This document shows, one piece after another, positions 1-8,700 of a stretch of 64,000 nucleotides of DNA. The notes beneath the pieces were generated by a model. It ran no database searches and was not told the DNA's origin. It saw only the letters and a program-made list of their open reading frames with translations. The stretch's first letter is position 1, and every line of letters begins with the position of its first letter. Source of the stretch: Ilyomonas limi (GTDB lineage: Bacteria; Bacteroidota; Bacteroidia; Chitinophagales; Chitinophagaceae). A program made the translations under genes and the position numbers. Where the stretch lies: positions 247,196 through 311,195 of the forward strand of contig NZ_SZQL01000004.1 of the NCBI RefSeq assembly GCF_005233845.1. The letters are read 5' to 3'.

Positions 1-1422
1 CCCCTGGTCAATAAATTCAGGAATCCAGCCATCATCGGTAGAGAAGTTAACAGCTCCATTCATTGCAGCCGTCATACCACTGGTACCGGATGCTTCGCGC
101 GGTACACGCGGGTTATTGAGCCATATGTCGGCGCCTTGTTTCAAACGCTTGCTCAATGCCAGTTCATAACCAATCAGCACCGCTACATTCTTATAATTTT
201 TACTCAACTGCACCAGGCTGTTAAAGGTAGAAATGGCTGCATAATCCAGCGGATAAGGCTTGCCCGCCCAAACAATTTGTACCGGATGAATATTATTGCT
301 CATCATCCGCTCAAATCGCTCTTTATCCTGTACCAGAAAATCGGCACGTTTATACCCGGCAAACCGGCGCGCCCATACAATAGTCAATACATCCGGGTCC
401 AGCAGCTTCCCGGTTTGGTCGGCAACTATATCAAAAGCTCTTTTTTTAAGGTATTTTTTGCGGTCGTCAAATACAACATCATTACCTTCTTCCATAGCTC
501 TGTACAACTGCTTATCTGCCCAAAAGCGCCAGTTTTGTGCATTGGTAATGGAGATAATAGGACAAATATTATCGTACTTGCTCCACATTGCACGCGATAC
601 CTCACCATGCAATTTAGATACGCCATTCGCTATCCGTGCAAAGCGCAATGCCACTAAGGAGTGATTGAACTGATCATCATAAATGCCGGTAATTTTCCTT
701 ACTTCATCTATGCTTAAACCGCAGAAATAACTCATTTTGTGACACAGGTAAAGATCGTGTTTTTCATTGCCTGCTTCTTCGGGGGTATGTGTGGTAAACA
801 CTAAATGCTTGCGGAGCGTTTCAATGTTCTTGAATTTATTAAGCAAATAAAATGCAGCCGATAACCCATGCGCTTCATTTAAATGATATACATCAGGCTT
901 AAAGCCCAGTTCATCTACCAGCTTGGCGCCACCAACGCCCAATAAGATAAACTGCGCAACTTTAGTAGCCACATTGGCATCGTACAGGCGGTGACATATG
1001 GTTTGCGATACATAGTCATTCTCCGGCAGATCGGTGCTTAATAAAAACATCGGTGCAGTGTTAAAAGTGGCGGGATTTAAATAATATGCTTTTACCCATA
1101 CCGGTGCATCATGTATTAATATCTGAAACTTAATGCCTGTGTCTTCGAGAAAAGAATATAATTTTTCCATCCAGGTTACCTGCAAGGTTTGGTCCTGGTT
1201 GCGTGCCTGATCGTAATAGCCATATTTCCACAAAATGCCGATACCAATTAAATTCTGGCGCAGCTCATAAGCACTGCGCATGTGCGAGCCGGCTAAAAAG
1301 CCTAAACCACCGCTGTATATTTTAAGCGGTTGTTGCACCGCATACTCCATAGAGAAGTAAGCAACTCTTTTCGTATAGCGATCGTCAATTGTGTAAGGAA
1401 CCTGGAAGTTTCTAAAACTCAT
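1..1422 (-). CDS. glgP: Alpha-glucan (glycogen/starch) phosphorylase, GT35 family, 3' part missing
   Basis: Members of this family release glucose 1-phosphate from storage glucans in the cytoplasm. Only the first 474 codons are in the window and the frame runs open off the left edge. The ATG at 1422 gives a product starting MSFRNFQVPYTIDD, followed by YFSMEYAVQQPLKIYSGGLG, the block that opens the short (TIGR02094-like) phosphorylases. Other family blocks are HLNEAHGLSAAF, FTTHTPEEAGNEKHD and RRFAGYKRADF. Near the edge the PLP-site motif reads EASGTSGMTAAMNG. The residue after GM is normally the lysine that holds pyridoxal phosphate, but here it is Thr451 (codon 70-72). Family assignment is firm; phosphorylase activity is therefore uncertain. 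Confidence 0.88.
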   Translation of the reverse strand, partial: MSFRNFQVPYTIDDRYTKRVAYFSMEYAVQQPLKIYSGGLGFLAGSHMRSAYELRQNLIGIGILWKYGYYDQARNQDQTLQVTWMEKLYSFLEDTGIKFQILIHDAPVWVKAYYLNPATFNTAPMFLLSTDLPENDYVSQTICHRLYDANVATKVAQFILLGVGGAKLVDELGFKPDVYHLNEAHGLSAAFYLLNKFKNIETLRKHLVFTTHTPEEAGNEKHDLYLCHKMSYFCGLSIDEVRKITGIYDDQFNHSLVALRFARIANGVSKLHGEVSRAMWSKYDNICPIISITNAQNWRFWADKQLYRAMEEGNDVVFDDRKKYLKKRAFDIVADQTGKLLDPDVLTIVWARRFAGYKRADFLVQDKERFERMMSNNIHPVQIVWAGKPYPLDYAAISTFNSLVQLSKNYKNVAVLIGYELALSKRLKQGADIWLNNPRVPREASGTSGMTAAMNGAVNFSTDDGWIPEFIDQG

Positions 1423-1776
1423 AGTTATGTTTTTGGTAAAAGGGCTTGCAATATAGCAAAATGTAAACTGTACGCATTTAAAATGCAGTTAAGAAGCAAT
1501 TGAAGAAAGATAAAAGATGTAAAAATGATAAGTTCTAAGACTAAATATTACAATACTATAACCCCAGGCTACAAAAACAAGTGAAGCCGAAGGGTACGTT
1601 TATACATAAATTATGCAGAAGTATTTGTAGGGAATAACAGTAAAACAGTTAGTTTATTTTCGTACCATTTCACCAGCCGCTTTATTTATTTTTCCTACAA
1701 TCTTCGCACAATCTGGCAGACATACTTTTTAATTAGCGTGCTCTTACCGATATTCGCTGTACGAACCCGTTGAGTT
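1423..1776. other. Divergent intergenic region between phosphorylase and proline dehydrogenase
   Basis: This is a 354-base AT-rich spacer between two divergently transcribed genes, so it should carry both promoters. I see no open frame of note, no clear hairpin and no convincing TAnnTTTG box. Confidence 0.5.
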
Positions 1777-3009
1777 ATGGATATTTCATTCGATAATACA
1801 AAAGTGGCTTTTGATTATAAAAGCGATAAGGAACTGAAGGCTTCCCGTTTTTTATTTACTACTATGAACTATCCATGGTTTTCGGCAATGGGCGTGCGGC
1901 TTACCCCATTTTTAATGAAGACCGGCTTGCCTATTAATGGTATTATCCGCAGCACTATATTTAAGCAGTTTGTAGGTGGTGAAACGCTGGAACGAACGGC
2001 TGCTGTGGCTAAACTACTGAACGACTATCACGTACAAGTGATATTGGATTATGGAGTGGAAGGCAAAGAAGGCGAAGCAAACTTTGAGCAGACTACCGAG
2101 CAGTTTATACGCGTAATCAACTATGCTGCTACGCAAAAAAATATCCCGTTTATCAGCGTAAAAATTACAGGTTTATCACGTTTTGGTTTGTTGCAAACTT
2201 TAAATGAAGCGCCACGCCTGCGCAGCGGCGTACACGACCACGAGGTGGAAAATGAGGAGTGGGATAATGTGCGGGAGCGTATGTATAGAATATGTGAAGT
2301 GGCTGCCGAAAGGGGTATAGGTGTACTTGTAGATGCCGAAGAAAGCTGGATACAAGACCCGATAGACCGCCTGACAATGGAGATGATGGAAGCATTTAAT
2401 AAAGACAAGGCTATTGTGTATAATACCATTCAATTGTACCGGCAAGACAGGCTGAGTTTTTTAAAGTTATCGCACCAAATTGCGCAGCAAAAAGGGTTTA
2501 TATTGGGCATAAAACTGGTGCGTGGCGCCTATATGGAAAAAGAGCGTGCGCGTGCACAGCAAAAAGGTTATCCATCGCCCATACAGCAGGATAAATCATT
2601 TACTGATGGTGATTTTAATGCGGCTGTTGAATATTGCATCAATAACTTAAATTCGATTGCAGTGGTGATTGCTACGCACAACGAATACAGCAACCTCCAT
2701 GCTGCCGAACTACTGGATATGAAAGGTATTATGCATAGCCACCCGCATGTACATTTTTCGCAGTTGTATGGCATGAGCGACAACATCACTTTCAATCTTG
2801 CAAAAGCCGGTTATTCGGTGAGTAAATATGTGCCGTTTGGCCCCATTCGCGAAGTGATTCCTTACCTTATGCGCCGCGCACAAGAAAACAGCAGCATCAA
2901 CGGGCAAACGAGCCGTGAATTGACTTTAATAAAAAGAGAGTTGAAGCGAAGGAAGGAGAGAAGTAAGCCCCCATCCCCTAAAGGGGAGCAGGGCAATGCC
3001 CAATCCTAA
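1777..3009 (+). CDS. Proline dehydrogenase (FAD-dependent)
   Basis: It oxidises L-proline to 1-pyrroline-5-carboxylate, the first step of proline catabolism. The 410-residue product is a stand-alone PRODH TIM barrel without the P5C dehydrogenase half of PutA. LVRGAYMEKE (about residues 247-256) and YLMRRAQENSS (about 363-373) are the substrate and FAD-binding blocks of the family. No P5C dehydrogenase gene is next to it. The natural family end appears to be near ELTLIKRELKRRKE. The last residues (KPPSPKGEQGNAQS) are encoded by one arm of an interspersed inverted repeat (2965-2988), so the tail is probably an accidental extension. thyA follows 75 bases downstream on the same strand. Confidence 0.93.
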   Translation: MDISFDNTKVAFDYKSDKELKASRFLFTTMNYPWFSAMGVRLTPFLMKTGLPINGIIRSTIFKQFVGGETLERTAAVAKLLNDYHVQVILDYGVEGKEGEANFEQTTEQFIRVINYAATQKNIPFISVKITGLSRFGLLQTLNEAPRLRSGVHDHEVENEEWDNVRERMYRICEVAAERGIGVLVDAEESWIQDPIDRLTMEMMEAFNKDKAIVYNTIQLYRQDRLSFLKLSHQIAQQKGFILGIKLVRGAYMEKERARAQQKGYPSPIQQDKSFTDGDFNAAVEYCINNLNSIAVVIATHNEYSNLHAAELLDMKGIMHSHPHVHFSQLYGMSDNITFNLAKAGYSVSKYVPFGPIREVIPYLMRRAQENSSINGQTSRELTLIKRELKRRKERSKPPSPKGEQGNAQS

Positions 3010-3084
3010 AGGGTGAAGGCAAATTCAACAGAGAAAAAATATTTTAATCAAACTTCAAAACTCCCCTTTAAGGGCTGGAGGCTT
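2965..3084. repeat. Imperfect inverted repeat between proline dehydrogenase and thyA
   Basis: The left arm (2965-2988, core CCCCTAAAGGGGAG) lies inside the 3' end of the proline dehydrogenase frame. The right arm (3061-3084, core CTCCCCTTTAAGGG) ends exactly at the thyA start codon. The arms are about 24 bases with a few mismatches, separated by 72 bases. The left arm core CCCCTAAAGGGG is itself a palindrome. This type of element recurs in many Bacteroidota genomes (general knowledge). The right arm contains GGAGG seven bases before the thyA ATG, so the repeat seems to supply its ribosome binding site. Confidence 0.75.
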
Positions 3085-3879
3085 ATGCAACAATACCACG
3101 AATTACTGCAATATATTTTGGATAACGGCGCTATAAAAACAGACCGCACCGGCACTGGCACCATCAGTTGTTTTGGCTATCAAATGCGGTTTAATCTGAG
3201 TGAGGGCTTTCCATTAGTCACTACTAAAAAACTGCATCTAAAAAGTATAATTTATGAACTGTTATGGTTCCTAAAAGGTGAAACCAACATCAGATATTTA
3301 ACTGAACACAACGTAAGTATCTGGAACGAATGGGCAGATGAAAACGGTGAACTGGGACCGGTGTACGGCAAACAATGGCGTAGCTGGGAAGGAACCGATG
3401 GACAAGCAATTGACCAGATAAGCGATGCTATTAAACAAATAAAAAATACACCCGATAGCCGGCGCATTATTGTAAGTGCATGGAATGTGGCAGACCTCCC
3501 CAAAATGGCGCTGATGCCCTGCCATGCGCTGTTTCAATTTTATGTAGCGGATGGAAAATTAAGCTGTCAGTTGTATCAGCGGAGCGCCGATGTGTTTTTG
3601 GGTGTTCCGTTCAACATTGCATCGTATGCCTTGCTTACCATGATGGTGGCGCAGGTGTGCGATTTAGAAGCGGGTGATTTTGTACACACATTTGGCGATG
3701 TGCATTTGTACAGCAACCATATAGAACAGGCAAAGTTGCAATTGAGCCGCGAGCCTTACCCGCTACCAACAATGAAGCTCAATCCTGCGGTAAAAGATAT
3801 TTTCAGTTTCCGGTACGAAGATTTTCAATTAGAGAATTATCAGTTTCATCCGCATATAAAAGCGCCGGTAGCCGTGTGA
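3085..3879 (+). CDS. thyA: Thymidylate synthase
   Basis: It methylates dUMP to dTMP using 5,10-methylenetetrahydrofolate. Starting at the ATG at 3085 gives 264 residues, the same length as the E. coli enzyme, and places the catalytic cysteine of [14 protein letters not shown] at position 146, also as in E. coli. An upstream GTG at 3013 would add 24 residues read from repeat DNA and is not preferred. A GGAGG lies seven bases before the chosen ATG. Other family blocks are [24 protein letters not shown] and [18 protein letters not shown]. Dihydrofolate reductase (folA), which regenerates its cofactor, lies one gene downstream on the same strand. Confidence 0.97.
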   Translation: MQQYHELLQYILDNGAIKTDRTGTGTISCFGYQMRFNLSEGFPLVTTKKLHLKSIIYELLWFLKGETNIRYLTEHNVSIWNEWADENGELGPVYGKQWRSWEGTDGQAIDQISDAIKQIKNTPDSRRIIVSAWNVADLPKMALMPCHALFQFYVADGKLSCQLYQRSADVFLGVPFNIASYALLTMMVAQVCDLEAGDFVHTFGDVHLYSNHIEQAKLQLSREPYPLPTMKLNPAVKDIFSFRYEDFQLENYQFHPHIKAPVAV

Positions 3880-3885
3880 AATAAT

Positions 3886-3916
3886 GTACAATGTTTGATG
3901 TGTGATGTACGATGTA
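3886..3916. repeat. Degenerate ACGATGT-type heptamer tract
   Basis: Just after thyA the sequence reads as decayed heptamers (for example GATGTGTGATGTACGATGTA), similar in unit to the perfect array at 23060-23183. The similarity is visible by eye; common origin is an inference. Confidence 0.45.
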
Positions 3917-4010
3917 GCCGTAATTTTTAGATGTTAGTTTTACGACATACGATTTGGAAAATACTATTAAACTAAAGTAATTTTTCTTTTAAATATCAGC
4001 ACCAAACTAT

Positions 4011-4808
4011 ATGAGCCAGGCTACAGAACGTGCAACGATGCCAAAAGGTACACATGCCGTTTTGGAACATCGTACTGTTTTCAATGCTAATCAAAATCTA
4101 TTGTCGGTTGTAAAGCCGGGCAACCACGTGCTGGATGTAGGTTGTGGCTCGGGTGGTATTACTGCAGGCATAGCATTGCTGGTTGGTAGTACAGGTGGTG
4201 TAACGGGCATAGATACCAGTGAACATCTTATTGAGTTGGCTAAAGAAAATCATCAGTCTGTAAATAATATACACTTTGAAAGAGCAGATATTTCACAATA
4301 TGTTCCCGAAAAAAGATTTGATGTGGTAAGTGCTGCCCGTGTGTTGCAGTGGGTTGCTAACCCAGGAGAAATATTAATACAAATGATAGCCTTATCAGAG
4401 CCTGGAGGATATGTTTCTATATTGGATTATAACCATAAAAAAATACAATGGTCGCCTGGTATACCGGCAAGTATGCAACGGTTCTATAAGGCCTTTCTGC
4501 AATGGCGGGAAGATGCCGGCATGGATAATGAAACAGCCGATCATCTTGCGGCTATGTTTGAGGAAGCAGGCTTAAAGAATATTATGGTAGCTGATTATTC
4601 AGAAATAACGAACAGCACTGATAAAGACTTTGCAACACACATCAATATTTGGGCAATTGTTGCCGCTACGCGGGGAAAACAATTGGTAAGTGATGGTTAT
4701 ATAAGCGAAGAAGAGCGGGAAGATGCCGAGAAAGATTATCAGTTATGGGCAGCTACAACCGCACAATCTATGGCGATGTATCTGCTTGCCGTAAGCGGAC
4801 AAAAATGA
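4011..4808 (+). CDS. Class I SAM-dependent methyltransferase
   Basis: It is a 265-residue cytoplasmic methyltransferase of the UbiE/Methyltransf_11-like group. The SAM-binding motif I VLDVGCGSGG is at about residues 40-49, the acidic post-motif VTGIDTSEHLI follows, and FERADISQYVP corresponds to the motif II region. The substrate cannot be told from sequence. It sits between thyA and folA, 29 bases before folA, which suggests cotranscription rather than a folate role. Confidence 0.85.
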   Translation: MSQATERATMPKGTHAVLEHRTVFNANQNLLSVVKPGNHVLDVGCGSGGITAGIALLVGSTGGVTGIDTSEHLIELAKENHQSVNNIHFERADISQYVPEKRFDVVSAARVLQWVANPGEILIQMIALSEPGGYVSILDYNHKKIQWSPGIPASMQRFYKAFLQWREDAGMDNETADHLAAMFEEAGLKNIMVADYSEITNSTDKDFATHINIWAIVAATRGKQLVSDGYISEEEREDAEKDYQLWAATTAQSMAMYLLAVSGQK

Positions 4809-4837
4809 TGGTTTTATTTTTACATAAATAAGCTAAA

Positions 4838-5335
4838 ATGAATTTTTCTTTTGTAGTTGCGGCTGCCGAAAACGATGCCATTGGTAAAGACAATGCTATG
4901 CTTTGGCATTTGCCTAATGATTTAAAGTTTTTTAAAAATATCACCTGGGCAATGCCGGTGCTCATGGGGCGCAAAACCTTTGAAGCATTGGGCAGCAAAC
5001 CATTAAATGGCAGAGCTAACATTATTCTCACCCATAAAAAAGATTATAAGCCTGGAGGCGCTGTGGTTGTAAATAATATAGCTGATGCTATTTTTTTTGC
5101 GGAGCAAAACGATTATAAAGAAACAATGGTAATTGGTGGTGGTGAGATATATAAAGAATTGCTGCCTAAAGCGACTAAAATTTATCTTACCCGTGTGCAC
5201 ACTTCTTTCCCCGAAGCCGATGCTTTTTTCCCTTCGATAGATGAAACAAAATGGGTACGCACGAGCAAACAGGATTTTGATGCCGATGACAAACATGCCT
5301 ATTCTTACAGCTTTGAGCTGTGGGAAAGAAAATGA
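4838..5335 (+). CDS. folA: Dihydrofolate reductase
   Basis: It reduces dihydrofolate to tetrahydrofolate with NADPH, recycling the dihydrofolate made by ThyA. The 165-residue length is typical. Visible family features are FVVAAAENDAIGKDN at the N-terminus, MLWHLPNDLKFFK (Asp is the catalytic acid position), MGRKTFEALG for NADPH binding, and the MVIGGGEIYKELL block. The thyA-methyltransferase-folA order supports a common transcript. Confidence 0.96.
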   Translation: MNFSFVVAAAENDAIGKDNAMLWHLPNDLKFFKNITWAMPVLMGRKTFEALGSKPLNGRANIILTHKKDYKPGGAVVVNNIADAIFFAEQNDYKETMVIGGGEIYKELLPKATKIYLTRVHTSFPEADAFFPSIDETKWVRTSKQDFDADDKHAYSYSFELWERK

Positions 5336-5340
5336 AGTAC

Positions 5341-5470
5341 AGGAGTGGTGAGTTGCCGGTTGTGAGTTTGTGAATGGTGAATGAAGTACGTACAAATTTG
5401 TACCTGAAACGCTTTTTTCACATCGTACATGCCACGTCATATATCCCACAGAACTCACATCTCACATCGA
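5341..5470. repeat. Low-complexity imperfect palindrome (GTGAATGGTGAATG / CTCACATCTCACAT type)
   Basis: The left half is rich in GTGAGT/GTGAATG units (GTGAATGGTGAATGAAG) and the right half in their complement (ACTCACATCTCACATCG). The same architecture occurs at 55380-55505, and single arms occur near 23210-23255. No gene is seen in it. Confidence 0.6.
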
Positions 5471-5489
5471 AATGTTTTATCATTGCAGC

Positions 5490-6287
5490 ATGTATAGCAA
5501 GTGGCAATTGGCAAAGAAATATATGCTGTATTGGTGGCGTGCTTCCAACAGCAAAGGTCATGGAGTACATTCGCCTTTTGTGTTTAACTTTATTACCCAA
5601 GTGCTCAACGATAAACGTCTTTTTTATTGTTATGAAACAATAGAAGCCGCACGCAAAGAATTAAAAAACGATAACACTGTACTTACGATAGAGGACTTCG
5701 GTGCCGGATCCCGCATTCATGCGCATACGCAAAGAAGCGTAAAAGATATTGCTAGTTCTTCGCTTAAACCTAAAAAATACAGCCAGCTGCTCTTTCGCAT
5801 GGTTAATTATTTTCAACCTGAAACAATACTCGAGTTAGGCACTTCGCTGGGCATTACCACTGCTTATTTAGCTTGTGGAAAAGCCGATGCACAAGTGATT
5901 ACGATGGAAGGTGCCAAAGCGGTAGCAGCAATTGCGCAGCAAAATTTTAAATCATGGCGTTTAAAAAATATACAGCTTGTTACCGGCAATTTCAATGATA
6001 CATTGCCCGGCACTATAGCGCAGTTAGCAAGCATTGATTTTGCTTTTGTTGATGGCAACCACCGCTTGCAACCTACGCTCGATTACTTCAACCAATTACT
6101 TCCAAAAGTGCATGAATATTCGGTACTTATTTTTGATGATATTCATTGGAGCGGCGAAATGGAAGAAGCCTGGAACACTATCAAAGCGCATGAACAAGTA
6201 AGACTTACGATAGATTTATTCTTCATCGGTATTGTTTATTTCAGGAAAGAAAATAAAGTAAAGCAAGACTTTGCAATAAGGTTCTAA
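5490..6287 (+). CDS. O-methyltransferase-like class I SAM methyltransferase
   Basis: The product has 265 residues when started at the ATG at 5490 (MYSKWQLAKKYMLYWW). An earlier in-frame ATG at 5472 would add six residues read from the flanking repeat. Family marks are GHGVHSPFVF near the N-terminus, ETILELGTSLGITTAYLACG (about residues 111-130) as the SAM-binding loop, and DFAFVDGNH and LIFDDIHWS, the metal-dependent catechol-O-methyltransferase-like acidic sites. The substrate is not predictable. Confidence 0.82.
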   Translation: MYSKWQLAKKYMLYWWRASNSKGHGVHSPFVFNFITQVLNDKRLFYCYETIEAARKELKNDNTVLTIEDFGAGSRIHAHTQRSVKDIASSSLKPKKYSQLLFRMVNYFQPETILELGTSLGITTAYLACGKADAQVITMEGAKAVAAIAQQNFKSWRLKNIQLVTGNFNDTLPGTIAQLASIDFAFVDGNHRLQPTLDYFNQLLPKVHEYSVLIFDDIHWSGEMEEAWNTIKAHEQVRLTIDLFFIGIVYFRKENKVKQDFAIRF

Positions 6288-6475
6288 ACGAGGATGTGGA
6301 CCGGGATTTTATTGGATTAAACGGATTAATGACATTGGAGAATGTATGGAATTACTTTATGGTGCTTTGAATCTTACCGTACCCTGGTGCAAACAGACAG
6401 GTTTGCAGTAAAGATAATTTTCCTTTCTCAATAAATCTTTTACTTTACAGCTATCTAATATCTAAAATTGCTGTA
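6288..6475. other. Intergenic spacer with a degenerate repeat arm
   Basis: The part at about 6297-6345 (TTGGATTAAACGGATTAATG) resembles the left arm of the palindrome at 18385-18502. No open frame of interest is seen. Confidence 0.35.
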
Positions 6476-8032
6476 ATGAAGAAAACGTTCTTGCTTGTTG
6501 TAATGCAGTTTATACTGCTTATTGTTTTTGCACAAACACCAAAAACGCCCGACCAGATTTACGGGCAATTGTTTGTAGATGTGCAGATGAACCGGATTTT
6601 CCCTGATAACAAAACCTTTGTGGACTGCATTCCCAAGCGCGACCCGAAAGCAATTGTAGCCGATTATTTAAAAGCAAAGCACAATCCTGCTTTACGCTTT
6701 TCTTTGTTGCGTTTTGTTGAAGAAAATTTTGAAATTCCGGTAAGCCCAACAAGCCAATACAAATCGGATACGGCTGCCAGCGTAAAGGTGCATATCCAGC
6801 AGTTATGGAACATACTCAAGCGCAATCCTGATGTGCCGGCAGAAGGCAGTTCGTTGCTGCCACTACCATACGCTTATATTGTGCCGGGTGGTCGTTTCCG
6901 GGAAATTTATTATTGGGATTCTTACTTTACCATGCTGGGTTTGCAGGAAAGCGGCGAGCATGAAGTATTGGAGAATATGGTTAACAATTTTGCCTATATG
7001 CTCAACAAATACGGGCATATACCTAATGGCAACCGCACGTATTACCTTAGCCGCTCGCAACCACCATTTTTCTCCATGATGCTCGACTTGCTGGCAGAAA
7101 GAAAGGGCAACAGTGTATATGCGTTGTATCAGAATGTACTCTTAAAAGAATACAACTATTTTATGGATAAAACAGCCAATACAAAGCATGTAGTAACAAT
7201 GCCCGATGGCAGCATCCTCAACCGCTATTGGGATCAGGGCACGCGTCCGCGCCAGGAGTCGTTTTACCACGATTCTACCGTGGCTGTTGATTACAAAGGC
7301 AATCGCGCTATGCTGTACAAAAATTTACGCTCGGGCGCCGAGAGTGGTTTAGACTTTAGCAGCCGCTGGTTTGCAGATGGCGAACACCTCTCCACAGTTG
7401 AAGTTACCAATTTTGTACCTGTAGATTTAAACGGTTTGCTGTATCATTTGGAACTGACACTTGCCAAATCATACAAAGAGACGGGCAACCTGTTGCGGGC
7501 AAATTACTATACGCAACTGGCAGAAAGAAGAAAAAAAGCAATCAATAAATACCTGTGGAATGCAAAAGACAACTGGTACTACGATTATAATATTTCGGGT
7601 AAAAAGCTGAGCAGTGCAGTAACTATTATGGGTATTTCACCCTTGTTTTTTAATGTAGCTTCCACCGAACAGGCACACGCGGCAGCGCAATTTGCAAAAG
7701 CACAACTATTAAAAAGCGGTGGCTTTATAACCACGCTCAAGAATACTGGTCAGCAATGGGATGCACCCAACGGCTGGGCGCCGCTGCAATGGCTGGCTAT
7801 AAAGGGCCTGGAAAATTATGAGGAGCACGAGCTTGCGAGAGAAGCGGCAGTACGCTGGGCGGCGCTCAACATTAAAGTATTTCATCGCACAGGCAAGCTG
7901 ATGGAAAAATACAATGTGGTAGATACCAACTTAGAAGCCGGTGGCGGCGAATATCAATCGCAGGATGGCTTTGGCTGGACTAACGGCGTGTTGCTGAAGC
8001 TGATGGATATGTATGATATTAAGGACAGATAA
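6476..8032 (+). CDS. treA: Periplasmic trehalase, GH37
   Basis: It hydrolyses alpha,alpha-trehalose to two glucose molecules. The N-terminus MKKTFLLVVMQFILLIVFAQ is a signal peptide, so the enzyme is exported. GH37 signatures are PGGRFREIYYWDSYFTMLGL (about residues 137-156) and QWDAPNGWAPLQW. By comparison with the E. coli enzyme, the catalytic acid is the Asp of ESGLDFSSRW and the base is the Glu of GGGEY near the C-terminus. The 518-residue length is normal. It stands alone, followed by a long non-coding gap. Confidence 0.95.
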   Translation: MKKTFLLVVMQFILLIVFAQTPKTPDQIYGQLFVDVQMNRIFPDNKTFVDCIPKRDPKAIVADYLKAKHNPALRFSLLRFVEENFEIPVSPTSQYKSDTAASVKVHIQQLWNILKRNPDVPAEGSSLLPLPYAYIVPGGRFREIYYWDSYFTMLGLQESGEHEVLENMVNNFAYMLNKYGHIPNGNRTYYLSRSQPPFFSMMLDLLAERKGNSVYALYQNVLLKEYNYFMDKTANTKHVVTMPDGSILNRYWDQGTRPRQESFYHDSTVAVDYKGNRAMLYKNLRSGAESGLDFSSRWFADGEHLSTVEVTNFVPVDLNGLLYHLELTLAKSYKETGNLLRANYYTQLAERRKKAINKYLWNAKDNWYYDYNISGKKLSSAVTIMGISPLFFNVASTEQAHAAAQFAKAQLLKSGGFITTLKNTGQQWDAPNGWAPLQWLAIKGLENYEEHELAREAAVRWAALNIKVFHRTGKLMEKYNVVDTNLEAGGGEYQSQDGFGWTNGVLLKLMDMYDIKDR

Positions 8033-8700
8033 TAGCTTACGGTACTTTTTTTGAACCATGAAATTGCTAAGTAAAGGCGCCGGGCAAAGCGGAAAAAGAA
8101 AAGATATTAAAAGTTTGGGAGAAGGTTTCCGGACTTCCTAAAATTCCCGAACGCTTTTCTCCTAAACAAAACTTCATAAATCTTATACTATTTCAAGGTA
8201 GATGGCTCGGTTAATCAGTGGAGGTAAATTAGCTGCTTAATAATACTAATCCGCACAACTCAGTTTGAAATGGTATAAGCGCCCTTCCGCTGTCTCATCG
8301 GGGAAATGATCAGCAGACATCCCAATCTGGAAACATATGATAACATAAAACCTCCACCTGAGGCCGGTGGAGGTTTGTTATGTTCATTGCAATCGAAGAG
8401 GCTCGTATGTTTTTTTGCTACATGTGCAGCAAAAAAGTTGTTAAATGTAGTTGAATTTTCTAAACAACAACAATTTAATTTGAACAAGCCATCATTAAAA
8501 TAGCTAATGAACGGGATTATTTGTAATAAAACACTAATTCTTGTGAATTATATCTAAAGTTTAAACGTTTTCTGTTGAAAATAATTAATTGATTGTTTGT
8601 GTATTTTTAATATTAATTAATTCATAAGATATTTTCTGCTTCTGAGACTTGTACGATATAAACTTTCTTTGCGTATATTTTAACCTGTTTCCTCTTGGTG
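8033..8700. other. Long intergenic region with a strong hairpin
   Basis: No credible gene is present. About 8061-8215 carries a short frame (KILKVWEKVSGLPKIPERF) that looks protein-like but has no start, and may be a decayed coding remnant. The only clear structure is the hairpin at 8342-8384. The remainder is AT-rich. Confidence 0.4.
8342..8384. terminator. Strong hairpin, terminator-like or interspersed palindrome
   Basis: Arms AACATAAAACCTCCACC and GGTGGAGGTTTGTTATGTT pair almost perfectly with a two-base bulge and a seven-base loop. It lies more than 300 bases from trehalase, so it may be a mobile palindrome rather than that gene's terminator. Short frames reading through it on both strands (PPPEAGGG) are by-products of the palindrome. 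Confidence 0.55.

Noticed and set aside
136..657. 173-codon forward frame
   Set aside because: Antisense to the phosphorylase, whose motifs are clear in the reverse frame.
3013..3084. N-terminal extension of thyA from the GTG at 3013
   Set aside because: It reads repeat DNA; the ATG at 3085 gives the exact E. coli length and catalytic residue number.
8260..8503. Short frames on both strands over the hairpin at 8342
   Set aside because: Their only notable feature, PPPASGGG-like peptides, comes from the palindrome itself.
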